A stretch of DNA of 64,000 bases from Hwanghaeella grinnelliae (lineage in GTDB: Bacteria; Pseudomonadota; Alphaproteobacteria; UBA8366; Aestuariispiraceae). Below the pieces are notes generated by a model that worked only from the letters and a program-made list of their open reading frames with translations, did no database searches and was not told the DNA's origin. A program made the position numbers and the translations under genes. The stretch's first letter is position 1, and the number at the start of each line of letters is the position of its first letter. Positions 17,832 through 28,475 of this stretch are shown in pieces. The stretch covers positions 62,421 to 126,420 of the forward strand of contig NZ_SADE01000002.1 in assembly GCF_004005845.1 (NCBI RefSeq), written 5' to 3'.

Positions 17832-18332
17832 TCATTCTGGAAAGTCGTCTTCGTCGACCTTTTTCAGGAAGCCCCGCAAAGCGTCGTCCAACTGTACACG
17901 CTCATCTTTGGACAGAACGGCGATCAATTTTTCCTGCGTTTCCACATGAACGGTCACGGCTTCCTCGATGAGCTTGAAGCCCTTATCGCTCAAACCGATG
18001 AGAAAACCGCGGCCGTCTTCGGGGTTGGGCGTCCGCTCAACCAGCCCCGCGGCGACGAGTTTGTCGATGCGGTTGGTCATCGTTCCCGACGTCACCATAG
18101 TCGACGCGATCAAGTCCCCCGGCGACAACCGATATGGCGGCCCGGACCGGCGTAAGGTGGCCAATACGTCGAAACTCGGCGGATTCAGGCCGAATGTCGC
18201 CCAAGTCTTTTCCATTTCCGTCCGAAGGATGAAGGAAAGACGCGAGATGCGGCCGATCAGGCCCATCGGCGCGACATCAAGTTCCGGACGCTCGCGGTGC
18301 CATTGGGCAAGAATTTTATCGACGCGATCCAT
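17832..18332 (-). CDS. MarR-family transcriptional regulator
   Basis: 166-residue winged-helix protein. The core DVLATLRRSG, LSPGDLIASTMVTSGTMTNRIDKLVAAGLVERTPNPEDGRGFLIGLSDKG spans recognition helix and wing (about residues 55-115). It is divergent from an EamA exporter, with two strong palindromes in the 82-base gap. The likely circuit is autoregulation plus control of the exporter, released by a phenolic or other small ligand, as is common in this family. Ligand unknown. Confidence 0.9.
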   Translation of the reverse strand: MDRVDKILAQWHRERPELDVAPMGLIGRISRLSFILRTEMEKTWATFGLNPPSFDVLATLRRSGPPYRLSPGDLIASTMVTSGTMTNRIDKLVAAGLVERTPNPEDGRGFLIGLSDKGFKLIEEAVTVHVETQEKLIAVLSKDERVQLDDALRGFLKKVDEDDFPE

Positions 18333-18353
18333 GAAATCACTGTCACGTCATTT

Positions 18354-18369
18354 TATCTTGACGTCAAGG
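18354..18369. promoter_or_regulatory. MarR-type operator, site 1
   Basis: TATCTTGACGTCAAGG: a perfect 12-bp palindrome CTTGACGTCAAG (18357-18368) in the MarR/EamA divergent gap, sharing its core with the site 26 bp further right. Confidence 0.75.
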
Positions 18370-18379
18370 CAACCGTGAT

Positions 18380-18397
18380 TATCTTGACGTCAAGATA
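18380..18397. promoter_or_regulatory. MarR-type operator, site 2
   Basis: TATCTTGACGTCAAGATA: a perfect 18-bp palindrome. Its centre is 26 bp from site 1, and it lies 17 bp before the EamA start codon. Position and sequence fit a MarR dimer covering the exporter promoter. Confidence 0.82.
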
Positions 18398-18414
18398 CTT
18401 TCACGGAGGACGTT

Positions 18415-19293
18415 ATGCCCCGCACCCTGAATACCGATATTCTTTTGACCGCCCTCGCCCCGGCCATCTGGGGCAGCACCTATTACGTGACGACCGAATT
18501 CCTGCCCCCCGACTACCCGATCACGGTCGCGATGCTGCGTGCCTTGCCCGCCGGGTTGCTGTTATTGGCGATTGTCCGTCGGTTGCCGACCCCCGCCTGG
18601 TTGGGCCGTGTGTTTATCCTGGGCGCCCTTAATTTCGCGATCTTCTGGGTGATGCTGTTTATCACCGCATACCGGTTGCCGGGCGGCGTAGGCGCAACGG
18701 TCGGGGCCATACAACCGCTTGTGGTCATCCTGCTTGCCCATGTCACCCTGGGCTCACCGATCAGGACGCTTTCTGTTGTCGCCGCAACAGCCGGCCTTGG
18801 CGGCGTGGCCTTGCTGGTGCTGACACCTGACGCGGGCCTCGACCCAATCGGTGTCGTCGCCGGGCTTGGTGGTGCCGCGTCCATGGCTTTGGGAACGGTT
18901 TTGACGCGGAAATGGCGACCGCCCGTCTCCCTGCTGACCTTCACATCCTGGCAATTGACCGCCGGCGGCCTGTTGTTGCTTCCCATCGCCTTGTGGATGG
19001 AACCGCCGCTGCCGCCACTGTCCACGGTCAATATGGCTGGGTTGGCCTATCTAGGTTTGATCGGCGCGGCGTTTACTTATGTCCTCTGGTTCCGCGGCAT
19101 CGCCCGGATTGAGCCCGCCGCCGTCTCGACCCTAGGCTTCCTCAGCCCGGCAACCGCCCTGACCCTCGGCTGGCTTCTGTTGGACCAGCAACTCGGCCCC
19201 CTGCAAATCCTCGGCATCGCGATCATCCTGGCAAGTGTTTGGATCAGCCAGTGCGCGCCACAAAGGGCCCGGCTGGCAACAGCCGCGCCCTGA
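18415..19293 (+). CDS. EamA/DMT-family transporter
   Basis: 292-residue inner-membrane protein with about ten hydrophobic helices arranged as two EamA repeats; the motif PAIWGSTYYVTTEFLP in helix 1 and PALVEPVGA-like positions (FLSPATALTLGWLLL) in the second repeat are typical. Family members mostly export amino acids or metabolites. GGAGG lies 5 bases before ATG 18415. Divergent from the MarR gene with shared operators, so likely induced by its own substrate. Followed at 26 bases by an NAD(P)-binding protein, probably in the same transcript. Confidence 0.87.
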   Translation: MPRTLNTDILLTALAPAIWGSTYYVTTEFLPPDYPITVAMLRALPAGLLLLAIVRRLPTPAWLGRVFILGALNFAIFWVMLFITAYRLPGGVGATVGAIQPLVVILLAHVTLGSPIRTLSVVAATAGLGGVALLVLTPDAGLDPIGVVAGLGGAASMALGTVLTRKWRPPVSLLTFTSWQLTAGGLLLLPIALWMEPPLPPLSTVNMAGLAYLGLIGAAFTYVLWFRGIARIEPAAVSTLGFLSPATALTLGWLLLDQQLGPLQILGIAIILASVWISQCAPQRARLATAAP

Positions 19294-19319
19294 CCACGCC
19301 AAACGGAAAGGAATTCAAG

Positions 19320-19961
19320 ATGAAAATAGTCGTTTTCGGCGCGCGCGGTGCGGTGGGCAGCCGCATCGTCGCGGAAGCCCGGGCCCGCGGCCATAACGTC
19401 ACCGCCGTTGTCCGGTCCTCGACACAATTGAATGGAGAGGCTCAAACGGTCAAATCCGTGGCCGCGGACATTACCGACGCGACCGCCCTGCCGAGCCTGC
19501 TTGCCGGGTTCGATCTGGCCATCAGCGCCGTCCGCCCGCCCGACGGGCAGGAACAGGACCTCGCCACCCTGACAGAGTCTCTACTAACCGCGGCGGCAAC
19601 GGCAAAGATCTGCCTTCTCATCGTCGGCGGGGCGGCGAGCCTGCTTGTGCCGGATAAAAATCTCCACACCGTTCTGACCGCCCCAGGCTTTCTTCCCGAC
19701 GAGGTGGTCCCGATCGCCCGCGCAAGTTTTGCTCAGTATGAGTTATGCCGCGAAGAACGCCATGCCGATTGGACCTATCTGTCTCCGCCGGCAATGCTCG
19801 TTCCGGGCGAGCGGAAAGGTCACTACCGTATCGGCGCGGACACGCTGCTCATCGACGGTGACGGCAACTCCCATATTTCCATGGAGGATTTCTCGGTGGC
19901 CATGCTGGACGAAGCGGAAAGACCGAGTCATCGCCAAGCGCGGTTCACCGTGGCCTATTAA
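19320..19961 (+). CDS. NAD(P)H-binding protein, NmrA/SDR-like
   Basis: 213-residue atypical short-chain dehydrogenase. The N-terminal dinucleotide motif FGARGAVGSRIVAEARARGH is clear, and DITDATALPSLLAGFDLAISAV is the usual second-strand region. No complete SDR catalytic Tyr-x-x-x-Lys is evident, so it may sense or bind NADPH rather than act as a standard dehydrogenase. A start further upstream at 19239 would overlap the transporter gene; AAGGAA before ATG 19320 supports the later start. Probably co-transcribed with the EamA gene under MarR control. Confidence 0.82.
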   Translation: MKIVVFGARGAVGSRIVAEARARGHNVTAVVRSSTQLNGEAQTVKSVAADITDATALPSLLAGFDLAISAVRPPDGQEQDLATLTESLLTAAATAKICLLIVGGAASLLVPDKNLHTVLTAPGFLPDEVVPIARASFAQYELCREERHADWTYLSPPAMLVPGERKGHYRIGADTLLIDGDGNSHISMEDFSVAMLDEAERPSHRQARFTVAY

Positions 19962-19970
19962 GCCGGCCCG

Positions 19971-20573
19971 TCACAAGGTGATGCTGGGGTTGCGATGGTT
20001 TTCGTCGCAGTCGATCAGGTTCACCTGTTTTGCCAGGATCGCACCAACGCCAAGATCGTCACCGGATTCGGGCGCGAGGCGATGGACCGCATATCCTGTC
20101 CAGAAACGTATCTGACCATTCCAGTATTCGGTGACCTGGAAGTTTGAGCGCACCATTGTCACGCCGGGCTCGTCGGTATCGAAGACTTCGATATTCGTGA
20201 TCATACGACTGGTCCGGCTGACAGGTGTCTGCGACCAGGCAAAGCCGGTCTCCAACCTATACACCCGATCTTCCAATTGACGGCGATCATGGAAGGCAAA
20301 GGCGATTTCCCGGCGCGGGTCTCCCCGGTTGCGCGTGCCGGGAATCCAGTAGGCGCATTCCGGGCTGAAAAGAGTGAGCCAATCGCGCAGCCGATCCTGG
20401 TCCAGATAGCGCGCCTCCCGGAATAGGATCGACCTGGCGCGGACGAGGCTTGGCCCCTCGTCGATGCGTCTGGACTCCAGATCCCAGCCCTCGAAATCGG
20501 CGACCAGCTTCGCGTAGAAGTCATTTGTCACATAATATGAGGAATTAGACGGGTTTCTGTCGGTGGCGCCCAT
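19971..20573 (-). CDS. Aromatic-ring-hydroxylating dioxygenase beta subunit
   Basis: 200-residue structural subunit of a Rieske oxygenase, the cystatin/SnoaL-like fold of the BenB/NdoB type. Seen: FYAKLVADFEGWDLESRRIDEG, FREARYLDQDRLRDWLTLFSPECAYWIPG and the C-terminal SNFQVTEYWNGQ. The start ATG 20573 overlaps the stop of the alpha subunit gene by one base (TGATG), so the two are translationally coupled; a TTG one codon earlier is also possible. The alpha-beta pairing indicates an alpha3beta3 enzyme. Reductase and ferredoxin are not encoded next to it. Confidence 0.88.
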   Translation of the reverse strand: MGATDRNPSNSSYYVTNDFYAKLVADFEGWDLESRRIDEGPSLVRARSILFREARYLDQDRLRDWLTLFSPECAYWIPGTRNRGDPRREIAFAFHDRRQLEDRVYRLETGFAWSQTPVSRTSRMITNIEVFDTDEPGVTMVRSNFQVTEYWNGQIRFWTGYAVHRLAPESGDDLGVGAILAKQVNLIDCDENHRNPSITL

Positions 20574-21922
20574 CAATCATGCCCTCCGCGCGAGATGCTG
20601 AGTTCCGGATCGGCGGCCATAAGTGTCTTGTAGTGCTTCATGTACTCCCGCATGAAAACCTCGTCCGTCGCCGGACCGGAAACGACACCATCCTTTTCTG
20701 TAAACCTATCAGGCAGACCAAGACCGCGGTCCATATAGACCCAGGGGTCTTCCTCCGCGCCAAGGCCCGCTTGGATTTCTTCGAAATTCGTCAAGTCGTC
20801 GACTTCGCCAAATATCGGAAATTGCTCTTGCGTCCGCATGCGCAGCGCGTTGATCAAGTCGGCAGCGCCATCCAATTCGTCTTCGTCGTCCACGATGGCT
20901 GTTCCGTACCAGGTCGTCGCCGTCTCGTTATAGGACAGCGGCTCCAAAACCTGGATATGGTTCCCCAGGATCAGCAGGTTCGGAAATATGTTAATGTTCA
21001 TCGGGATCGATCCGGCCAGGTCCAACATCGCGTCCGCCCTTGCGCCATAGCGTTCGCGGATTTCCGATTCATACCCTTCCATTCCCGGATGCAGCCCCTC
21101 GATCCGCCAAATCGCACCGGGGCCGTCCGCCAGGGTCGGCCGCTTGTCCTTGAAGTGATGTCCGTTGCCGAAATAATAGACACGGACCCGCCCCGAATCC
21201 GGCCTTTGCCGATAGAAGGACATGCCTTTCGGATCGTCCCCCGCGAAGCGGTTTTCCATCATCAACAGCGAACGGTGGGAGAATATCACATGGTACCCGT
21301 CGGCGCTGTTGTCATAGGCAAGTTTCCAGTTGCCCTTGAAACGCATCCGGTTCGCCTCGGACAGCACCAACTTTCCACCGGGATTGCGGTCCAGCCAATC
21401 GTCGATCGGTCCGCGGACCGGCCCCAGATGATCGGCGAGCGCGGGGGCGTCCATGTTCAATGTGCCGAAGATGAAACCACGGTAGGATTCCACGCGCGGA
21501 ACCTGGGCCAGGTTGAACTGATCTTCCTGCCGGTGGTCGTGCGCATATCCTTCCCGCCAGGGCACGCCCAGAAGCTTGCCGCTCGTCGCGAAAGTCCAGC
21601 CATGATAAGGGCAAGCGAAAGATTTAGCCGTGCCCTGCGCCGCGCGGCAGACCGTCGCTCCGCGATGGGTGCAACGGTTATAAAGGGCCCGGATCACACC
21701 ATCCCCGTCCCGCACCATGATGATCGGTCGCAAGCCCAACCGGGTGCGGAAGAAACTGTCCGGTTCGGGAATCTGGCTTTCATGCGCAAGATAGACCCAG
21801 GTCCCCCCGAAAATACGCGTCAGTTCTCGGTCGAAAATCGCAGGGTTCGTATAGAGCGACCGGTGCACCTTGTCCTCGTGGATCAAGGCGTCGAAATCAA
21901 ACGCCGTGCCGTCGCCAGTCAT
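20573..21922 (-). CDS. Rieske aromatic-ring-hydroxylating oxygenase alpha subunit
   Basis: 449-residue catalytic subunit. Rieske 2Fe-2S ligands are Cys84/His86 in NRCTHRGATVC and Cys104/His107 in CPYHGW. Mononuclear iron ligands are His211 and His216 in DNSADGYHVIFSH, with Asp208 as the electron-transfer bridge. AAGGAG precedes ATG 21922. It lies 43 bases downstream of a glutamine-synthetase-like gene in the same direction. In aniline-degrading bacteria the same partners (AtdA1 ligase, AtdA3/A4 oxygenase) convert an arylamine to a catechol, so an amine-bearing aromatic is a good candidate substrate. The precise substrate is inferred. Confidence 0.9.
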   Translation of the reverse strand: MTGDGTAFDFDALIHEDKVHRSLYTNPAIFDRELTRIFGGTWVYLAHESQIPEPDSFFRTRLGLRPIIMVRDGDGVIRALYNRCTHRGATVCRAAQGTAKSFACPYHGWTFATSGKLLGVPWREGYAHDHRQEDQFNLAQVPRVESYRGFIFGTLNMDAPALADHLGPVRGPIDDWLDRNPGGKLVLSEANRMRFKGNWKLAYDNSADGYHVIFSHRSLLMMENRFAGDDPKGMSFYRQRPDSGRVRVYYFGNGHHFKDKRPTLADGPGAIWRIEGLHPGMEGYESEIRERYGARADAMLDLAGSIPMNINIFPNLLILGNHIQVLEPLSYNETATTWYGTAIVDDEDELDGAADLINALRMRTQEQFPIFGEVDDLTNFEEIQAGLGAEEDPWVYMDRGLGLPDRFTEKDGVVSGPATDEVFMREYMKHYKTLMAADPELSISRGGHD

Positions 21923-21965
21923 TCATCCAACTCCTTTCCGCGTCCCATACCCGGTATCCAACCGA

Positions 21966-23474
21966 TTAGAACGCGTCGAAATACTCATTCATTTCCCACT
22001 CGGTGACGCCCACCGCGGGGTCGATGCCCGCCTCGGTGAGAAATTTGGTATAGCGTGCAATTTCGGCCCGCTTCATTCGAAGAAAATAGGTCAGATAGGT
22101 CTCCCCGAAGCAGGTCCTGAAGAATTCGGATTCTTCCAGACCGGTCAGGGCATCGTTCAAGGATGCCGGCAGCATCGGCCGGTCGGTCTGATAAGGTTCG
22201 TCGTCCGCCGGTCCTGGATCGAGGCCCCGGACAATACCATCCATCCCCGCCGCCAGTTGCGCGGCAATCGCAAGATAGGGATTGGCGGCGGGTTCCCCGA
22301 CCCGGTTCTCGATCCGCGTCGCCTTGTCGTTCGGTCCCCCTAGCACCCGCAGCAGGACACCCCGATGCTCGACATTCCAAGCGACCCGGTCGGGTGCCAG
22401 CGAGTTGGGGCGGAACCGTCTGTAGCCGTTCACCGTCGGCGCGGAAAAAGCAATGCCGGGCACCGCATGGATCAACTGACCCGCCAGGAAGGACATCCCT
22501 GTCGGAGACAGCGATGCCCCTTCCGCATAAGGCATGAACAAATTCTCACCGGTTTTCGCATCGGTCAGGGATTGATGCACATGCCAGCCACTGGGAAACA
22601 GACCGGCCCCCGCAGGCGCCGTCATGAAACTGGCGAGGCACCCGTTCCGGCGCGCGATCTGACGTGTCGCGCTGCGAAAAACAAGGAAATCCGCCGCAGC
22701 ATCCCAAGCGGATTTCGGCTCGAAAGTGCATTCGAACTGTCCTGCGCCGAGCTCGTTATCAATTGAACGCAGGCCCAGACACAGTCGGTGGTAGTTGTCC
22801 GCCAAAATGCTGAGAAGAGGTTGCACACGGTCCAGATTGGTCTCGGAATCATAGGCAAATCCGGGTTCCGCCGGCAGCGCCGCTGGCGGTGAGCCGCGCC
22901 GGCCGGCCTGATTGATGCCGCCATTCCCGCCATCGGCCCCAGTCAGGCGCATCAATGTCCATTCGACCTCAAGCCCAACGGTCGCCTTCATTCCCTGTTC
23001 CGCGACACCCGCCAACACCCGACGCAAGACGTGCCGGGGGGAAAAGAAAAACGGTCGGCCATCCTTGAAATAATCGTCGCACAAAACCATCGCGACCCCG
23101 GGCGCCCAGGGCAGAATCCGGAAGCTGGCAGGGTCGGGCACCAGAACAAGGTTTGGCGACCCGGTCATTTCCGGCACGTCCATCCCCCCGCCCTTGGTGA
23201 AGGTTTGAAACACCCGGCCGCCAGAGGCGTCCAAGCTCCAGCTTCCCGCGCCGATGGCGTAACCGTCACTGAGGGTTGAGCGAAAGGCAGCCGGCGTTAC
23301 CGAGCGCGCCCGCGTCCAACCATGGGTGTCGCACCAGACAAGGCGGATCAAGCCGATCCCTTCTTTCTCAACGCGGTCCAGCATGGCGCGCGCCGCCGAC
23401 CGCGCCGCTTCGTCCCACAACCCGTGCCGGTCGATGAAGCCGCCCCGTCCCGGAATGCCGACGATGTCACCCAT
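21966..23474 (-). CDS. Glutamine-synthetase-like gamma-glutamyl-amine ligase
   Basis: 502 residues, class GS fold. It should use ATP to join glutamate to an amine. Visible: beta-grasp N-terminus (IGLIRLVWCDTHGWTRARSV), VGLEVEWTLM with metal-binding Glu, AGLFPSGWHVHQSL matching the ATP/metal His motif (N/GSGxHxHxS) and ENRVGEPAANPYLAIAAQLAAG, the glutamate-binding region. It lacks the NRSA.RIP pattern of ammonia-using GlnA, so it belongs with PuuA, GlnT, IpuC and AtdA1-type ligases. Operon with the Rieske oxygenase points to an aromatic amine; the polyamine genes elsewhere in the window make a PuuA-like role the main alternative. GGGGAG precedes ATG 23474. Confidence 0.87.
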   Translation of the reverse strand: MGDIVGIPGRGGFIDRHGLWDEAARSAARAMLDRVEKEGIGLIRLVWCDTHGWTRARSVTPAAFRSTLSDGYAIGAGSWSLDASGGRVFQTFTKGGGMDVPEMTGSPNLVLVPDPASFRILPWAPGVAMVLCDDYFKDGRPFFFSPRHVLRRVLAGVAEQGMKATVGLEVEWTLMRLTGADGGNGGINQAGRRGSPPAALPAEPGFAYDSETNLDRVQPLLSILADNYHRLCLGLRSIDNELGAGQFECTFEPKSAWDAAADFLVFRSATRQIARRNGCLASFMTAPAGAGLFPSGWHVHQSLTDAKTGENLFMPYAEGASLSPTGMSFLAGQLIHAVPGIAFSAPTVNGYRRFRPNSLAPDRVAWNVEHRGVLLRVLGGPNDKATRIENRVGEPAANPYLAIAAQLAAGMDGIVRGLDPGPADDEPYQTDRPMLPASLNDALTGLEESEFFRTCFGETYLTYFLRMKRAEIARYTKFLTEAGIDPAVGVTEWEMNEYFDAF

Positions 23475-23634
23475 TCGATGCTCCCCTGCCGCTATACCCG
23501 AAAACTCTATCCGTCAGCCGTTCGGCGGGACATATCCGCGGGGATGGATATTTATCCGAAAGTCTGTTTTTCGCCTAAACCGAGCGACTATCGTGCCTGT
23601 TTCCTTGCTGCCGACGATCGGCGTGCTAGGCTTG
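23475..23634. promoter_or_regulatory. Divergent control region, ligase/oxygenase operon and AraC gene
   Basis: 160 bases between head-to-head genes. GGATA-TT-TATCC at 23546-23557 is a small perfect inverted repeat, preceded by ATCC-GCGG-GGAT near 23535-23546. Either could be part of an AraC-family binding site; no match to a known site is claimed. Confidence 0.4.
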
Positions 23635-24528
23635 ATGCTGACGGAGTGTAGAAGAGGACAGGCCTTGTCCCGGCCCATCGCGACGCTGTTCGGCGGCTTT
23701 GGCCGCATCGGCATCACGGACATGGATTGTCCGTTGGCGACGCATGTCCACCCCCACCTTCATGCAATCATCAAGCTCGACGGCGCGGACACTTCTTTCC
23801 GGGTTCGGGATACTCTGTGTCCGGTCACCGCCAACTCGGCGGTATTGGTGAATGCATGGGAGCCGCATGCCTGGACCTTCCGGCCTGGGCGGGGACCGAC
23901 CAGATTTTTAACCCTGTATCTGGACCCGAAATGGCTGTCGCAAGCGGGATTCCATCGGGCGGATAACGGTCTGGAGCCCTTCTTTGGTGCACCTTGTGTA
24001 GACCGATCACCGGCAGCAGACCGGGCCATCGCGGATCTGGTCCGGGCCGTATTGGCGTCGGGGCGCATAGAGAACAGTCAGTCCGACATAGTAGATGTGC
24101 CTGGCACCCTCGCCGCATTGATCCATGCGCTGCACGGCGCCGCGAGGCCGTCCTCGCGCGCGGAATGGATAGCACCCGCCTTTGATTATCGAATTCGCCG
24201 CGCCATGGGGATGCTGTATCAGCGAGAAGAATTGCTGTCTGTCGAAACAGTGGCCGACGCGGTCGGGTTGTCGCGGCCCCGGTTCTTTGAACTTTTCAAG
24301 CATTGCACTGGGGTAACCCCCAATCGGATCAGCAACGCGGCGCGGATGGAACGAGCGATTTCGTTACTTGCGGAGAGCGATGTTCCGATGGGGGAACTCG
24401 CCCTGCATCTCAACTTCTCGACCCCCGGCAACTTCTCCCGCTTTTTCCGGTCCCAAATCGGGCTCTCCCCGCACGCCTTTCGGCGCTCGTCCATTGCGGT
24501 CCATGGCAAACACATAGAGCACCGCTAA
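23635..24528 (+). CDS. AraC-family transcriptional regulator
   Basis: About 297 residues. The N-terminal cupin-like sensor (ATHVHPHLHAIIKLDG, VLVNAWEPHAWTFRPGRGPTRFLTLYLDP) is followed by two C-terminal helix-turn-helices (VETVADAVGLSRPRFFELFKHCTGVTPN and MGELALHLNFSTPGNFSRFFRSQIGLSPHAFR). The frame is open from 23326, but that would overlap the divergent ligase gene. ATG 23635 is chosen; TTG 23665, ten codons on, has a better AGAGGA ribosome site and may be the real start. Likely activates the divergent ligase/oxygenase operon. Confidence 0.85.
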   Translation: MLTECRRGQALSRPIATLFGGFGRIGITDMDCPLATHVHPHLHAIIKLDGADTSFRVRDTLCPVTANSAVLVNAWEPHAWTFRPGRGPTRFLTLYLDPKWLSQAGFHRADNGLEPFFGAPCVDRSPAADRAIADLVRAVLASGRIENSQSDIVDVPGTLAALIHALHGAARPSSRAEWIAPAFDYRIRRAMGMLYQREELLSVETVADAVGLSRPRFFELFKHCTGVTPNRISNAARMERAISLLAESDVPMGELALHLNFSTPGNFSRFFRSQIGLSPHAFRRSSIAVHGKHIEHR

Positions 24529-24648
24529 ACCGGGCCCGGTTCCGGCGTTTTCGTGCAGCTGAGGAACAACCGTCGGACGAACCTACGGATTGGTGGCACG
24601 AAGAGCATGCCGAGGCAGATTGCCTACCGATGCCCCACTGTCTCAGCC

Positions 24649-26388
24649 TCAGTCCTGCAACACGTAGCTGCCCGGCGCATCGCAAATCGCCGGATAGCCC
24701 GCATCCCGATTACCGACGGCACGGGCATCCACCTTGCCGCCCGATTGGGCGGTCAGCCAGGCTTCCCAGGCCGGCCACCACGACCCTTCCGAAACCGGTG
24801 TTTGTTCGAACCATTGGTCCGGTGCGACATAGGGGTCGCGCTCCTTCTTTTCCGCCACCCGGAAATGTCGGTGCGGGTGGCCGGGCTCGCTGATGATCCC
24901 GGCATTGTGGCCACCGCTGGCCAGAAGAAACGTGATGTCCGTATCCGCCAGCAGGTTGATCTTGAAGACGGACTTCCACGGCGCAACATGGTCCCGTTCG
25001 GCCCCAACCACGAAAAGCGGAACGTGGATGTCGGTCAGTGCGACCGGCTTGTCGTCGACATAGTAACGGCCTTCGGCAAAATCATTGTTCAGGAAAAGCG
25101 ATCGAAGATACTCCGAATGCATCCGGTATGGCATCCGCGTCGCATCCGCGTTCCAGGCCATCAGGTCGGTCATCTGCGTCCGCTCCCCCATCAGGTAATC
25201 ATTGATGAGCTTCGACCAGATCAGGTCGTTCGAGCGGAGTAATTGGAACGCACCCGCCATCTCCTTCGTGTCGAGGTAGCCACGGTCCCACATCAGGTCT
25301 TCAAGATAGGCGATCTGGCTGTCGTCGATGAACAGCATCAACTCCCCGGCTTCGGTGAAGTCCGTCTGTGCGGCAAACAAGGTTACCGTCTTGATCCAGT
25401 CCTTCCCGTCCCGGCAGATTGCAGCCGCTGCAATCGAGAGCAGGGTCCCCCCGATGCAATAGCCGACCGTATGAACCGGTGTTTCGCCGACAATTCCCCG
25501 AACCGCCTCAAGCGCCTTGTTCACACCGAGATCGATGTAATCGTGGAACCCGGTATCGCTGTCGTCCTCGGTCGGGTTTTTCCAGGAGATGATGAAGACC
25601 GTATGCCCCTGATCGACGAGGTATTTCACCATGGAGTTCGATTCGGACAGGTCGAGAATGTAGTATTTCATGATCCAGGCCGGCACGATCAAGACCGGTT
25701 CCGCCCCAACCTTCTTCGTGGTTGGCTCATACTGGATCAGCTCAATCAGACGGTTGCGGTAGACAACCTTCCCTTTGGTCATCGCCAGATTACCGCCGAC
25801 GCGAAACGCTTCCGTCCCGACCGGCGGCTTTTGCAAGACAGCCCGTTCCCAGTCCTCGGCAAAGTTCCGGGCACCGCGGATCAGGTTTTGGCCCTTTTCG
25901 TCAAAAGTCCGGCGCAGTACCGTCGGGTTCGTCCATGGGAAATTCGATGGCGAGAACATGTCCAATATTTGCCGCGCGGAAAAGGAAACGACATCTTCAT
26001 GATGCGGGGTAACACCGCCGATCCCGACGGTCGCATTGTGCCACCATTGCTGCGTCAGCAGGAACCCTTGGTACCAACACGAAAACGGAATCGTCTGCCA
26101 GTCCGGCGATTGAAACCGACGGTCCTGCGGCAAGGGGTCGATACAAGGCGCCCCTTTCCGGCCGAACATCGCCTGCTGGACATAGGCGGCAAAACGCAGG
26201 TTCTTGCGAAGCGCTTTTTCAACCAATTCAGCCTGTTTCCCGGGCGCATTCGCCAGATGCACGACCCAGTCGGAATATGCCGCCATAATCGATGCCGGTG
26301 ACAAACCTGACGTCACGCGCGCCTCGGTGGCATGAAGGAACCGGTCGATGGGATGAATTTTCCCGCCATGGGCGGTGCTTCTGGCCAT
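24649..26388 (-). CDS. phaC: Class I poly(3-hydroxyalkanoate) synthase
   Basis: 579 residues, usual for class I PhaC, which polymerises 3-hydroxyacyl-CoA into storage polyester on the granule surface. The lipase-like box GYCIGG holds the nucleophile Cys311; Asp466 (VGAERDHVAP) and His494 (SGGHNAG) complete the triad. The PHA-synthase N-terminal domain is present (SPSNFPWTNPTVLRRTFDEKGQNLIRG region). It stands alone: no phaA, phaB or phasin gene is adjacent. It is divergent from the N-ATPase operon, with an FNR-type box in the shared 200-base gap, so oxygen- or redox-linked control is possible. Confidence 0.93.
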   Translation of the reverse strand: MARSTAHGGKIHPIDRFLHATEARVTSGLSPASIMAAYSDWVVHLANAPGKQAELVEKALRKNLRFAAYVQQAMFGRKGAPCIDPLPQDRRFQSPDWQTIPFSCWYQGFLLTQQWWHNATVGIGGVTPHHEDVVSFSARQILDMFSPSNFPWTNPTVLRRTFDEKGQNLIRGARNFAEDWERAVLQKPPVGTEAFRVGGNLAMTKGKVVYRNRLIELIQYEPTTKKVGAEPVLIVPAWIMKYYILDLSESNSMVKYLVDQGHTVFIISWKNPTEDDSDTGFHDYIDLGVNKALEAVRGIVGETPVHTVGYCIGGTLLSIAAAAICRDGKDWIKTVTLFAAQTDFTEAGELMLFIDDSQIAYLEDLMWDRGYLDTKEMAGAFQLLRSNDLIWSKLINDYLMGERTQMTDLMAWNADATRMPYRMHSEYLRSLFLNNDFAEGRYYVDDKPVALTDIHVPLFVVGAERDHVAPWKSVFKINLLADTDITFLLASGGHNAGIISEPGHPHRHFRVAEKKERDPYVAPDQWFEQTPVSEGSWWPAWEAWLTAQSGGKVDARAVGNRDAGYPAICDAPGSYVLQD

Positions 26389-26508
26389 ATAACAGTCTCA
26401 CTTGTAGCGCCGGAGAAATGCATCGGCGCGATAAACTATATCCCGAATACCATAGGATCGTTGCCGCACGATGACGGCATTAATGCTATAGAACAGATCG
26501 TGACGGCA

Positions 26509-26522
26509 TTGACTCTGGTCAA
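26509..26522. promoter_or_regulatory. FNR/FixK-type box with possible class II promoter
   Basis: TTGAC-TCTG-GTCAA is a perfect 5-4-5 inverted repeat of the CRP/FNR family type (FNR consensus TTGAT-N4-ATCAA). A possible -10, TAATTT at 26545-26550, would put a start near 26557, so the box centre is at -41.5, the classic activator position. Transcription would run into the N-ATPase operon. It also lies about 127 bases before the phaC start on the other strand. Confidence 0.65.
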
Positions 26523-26547
26523 TGTGGCAGAACGCCTAATCGATTAA

Positions 26548-28474
<1,927 letters not shown>

Positions 28475-28475
<1 letters not shown>

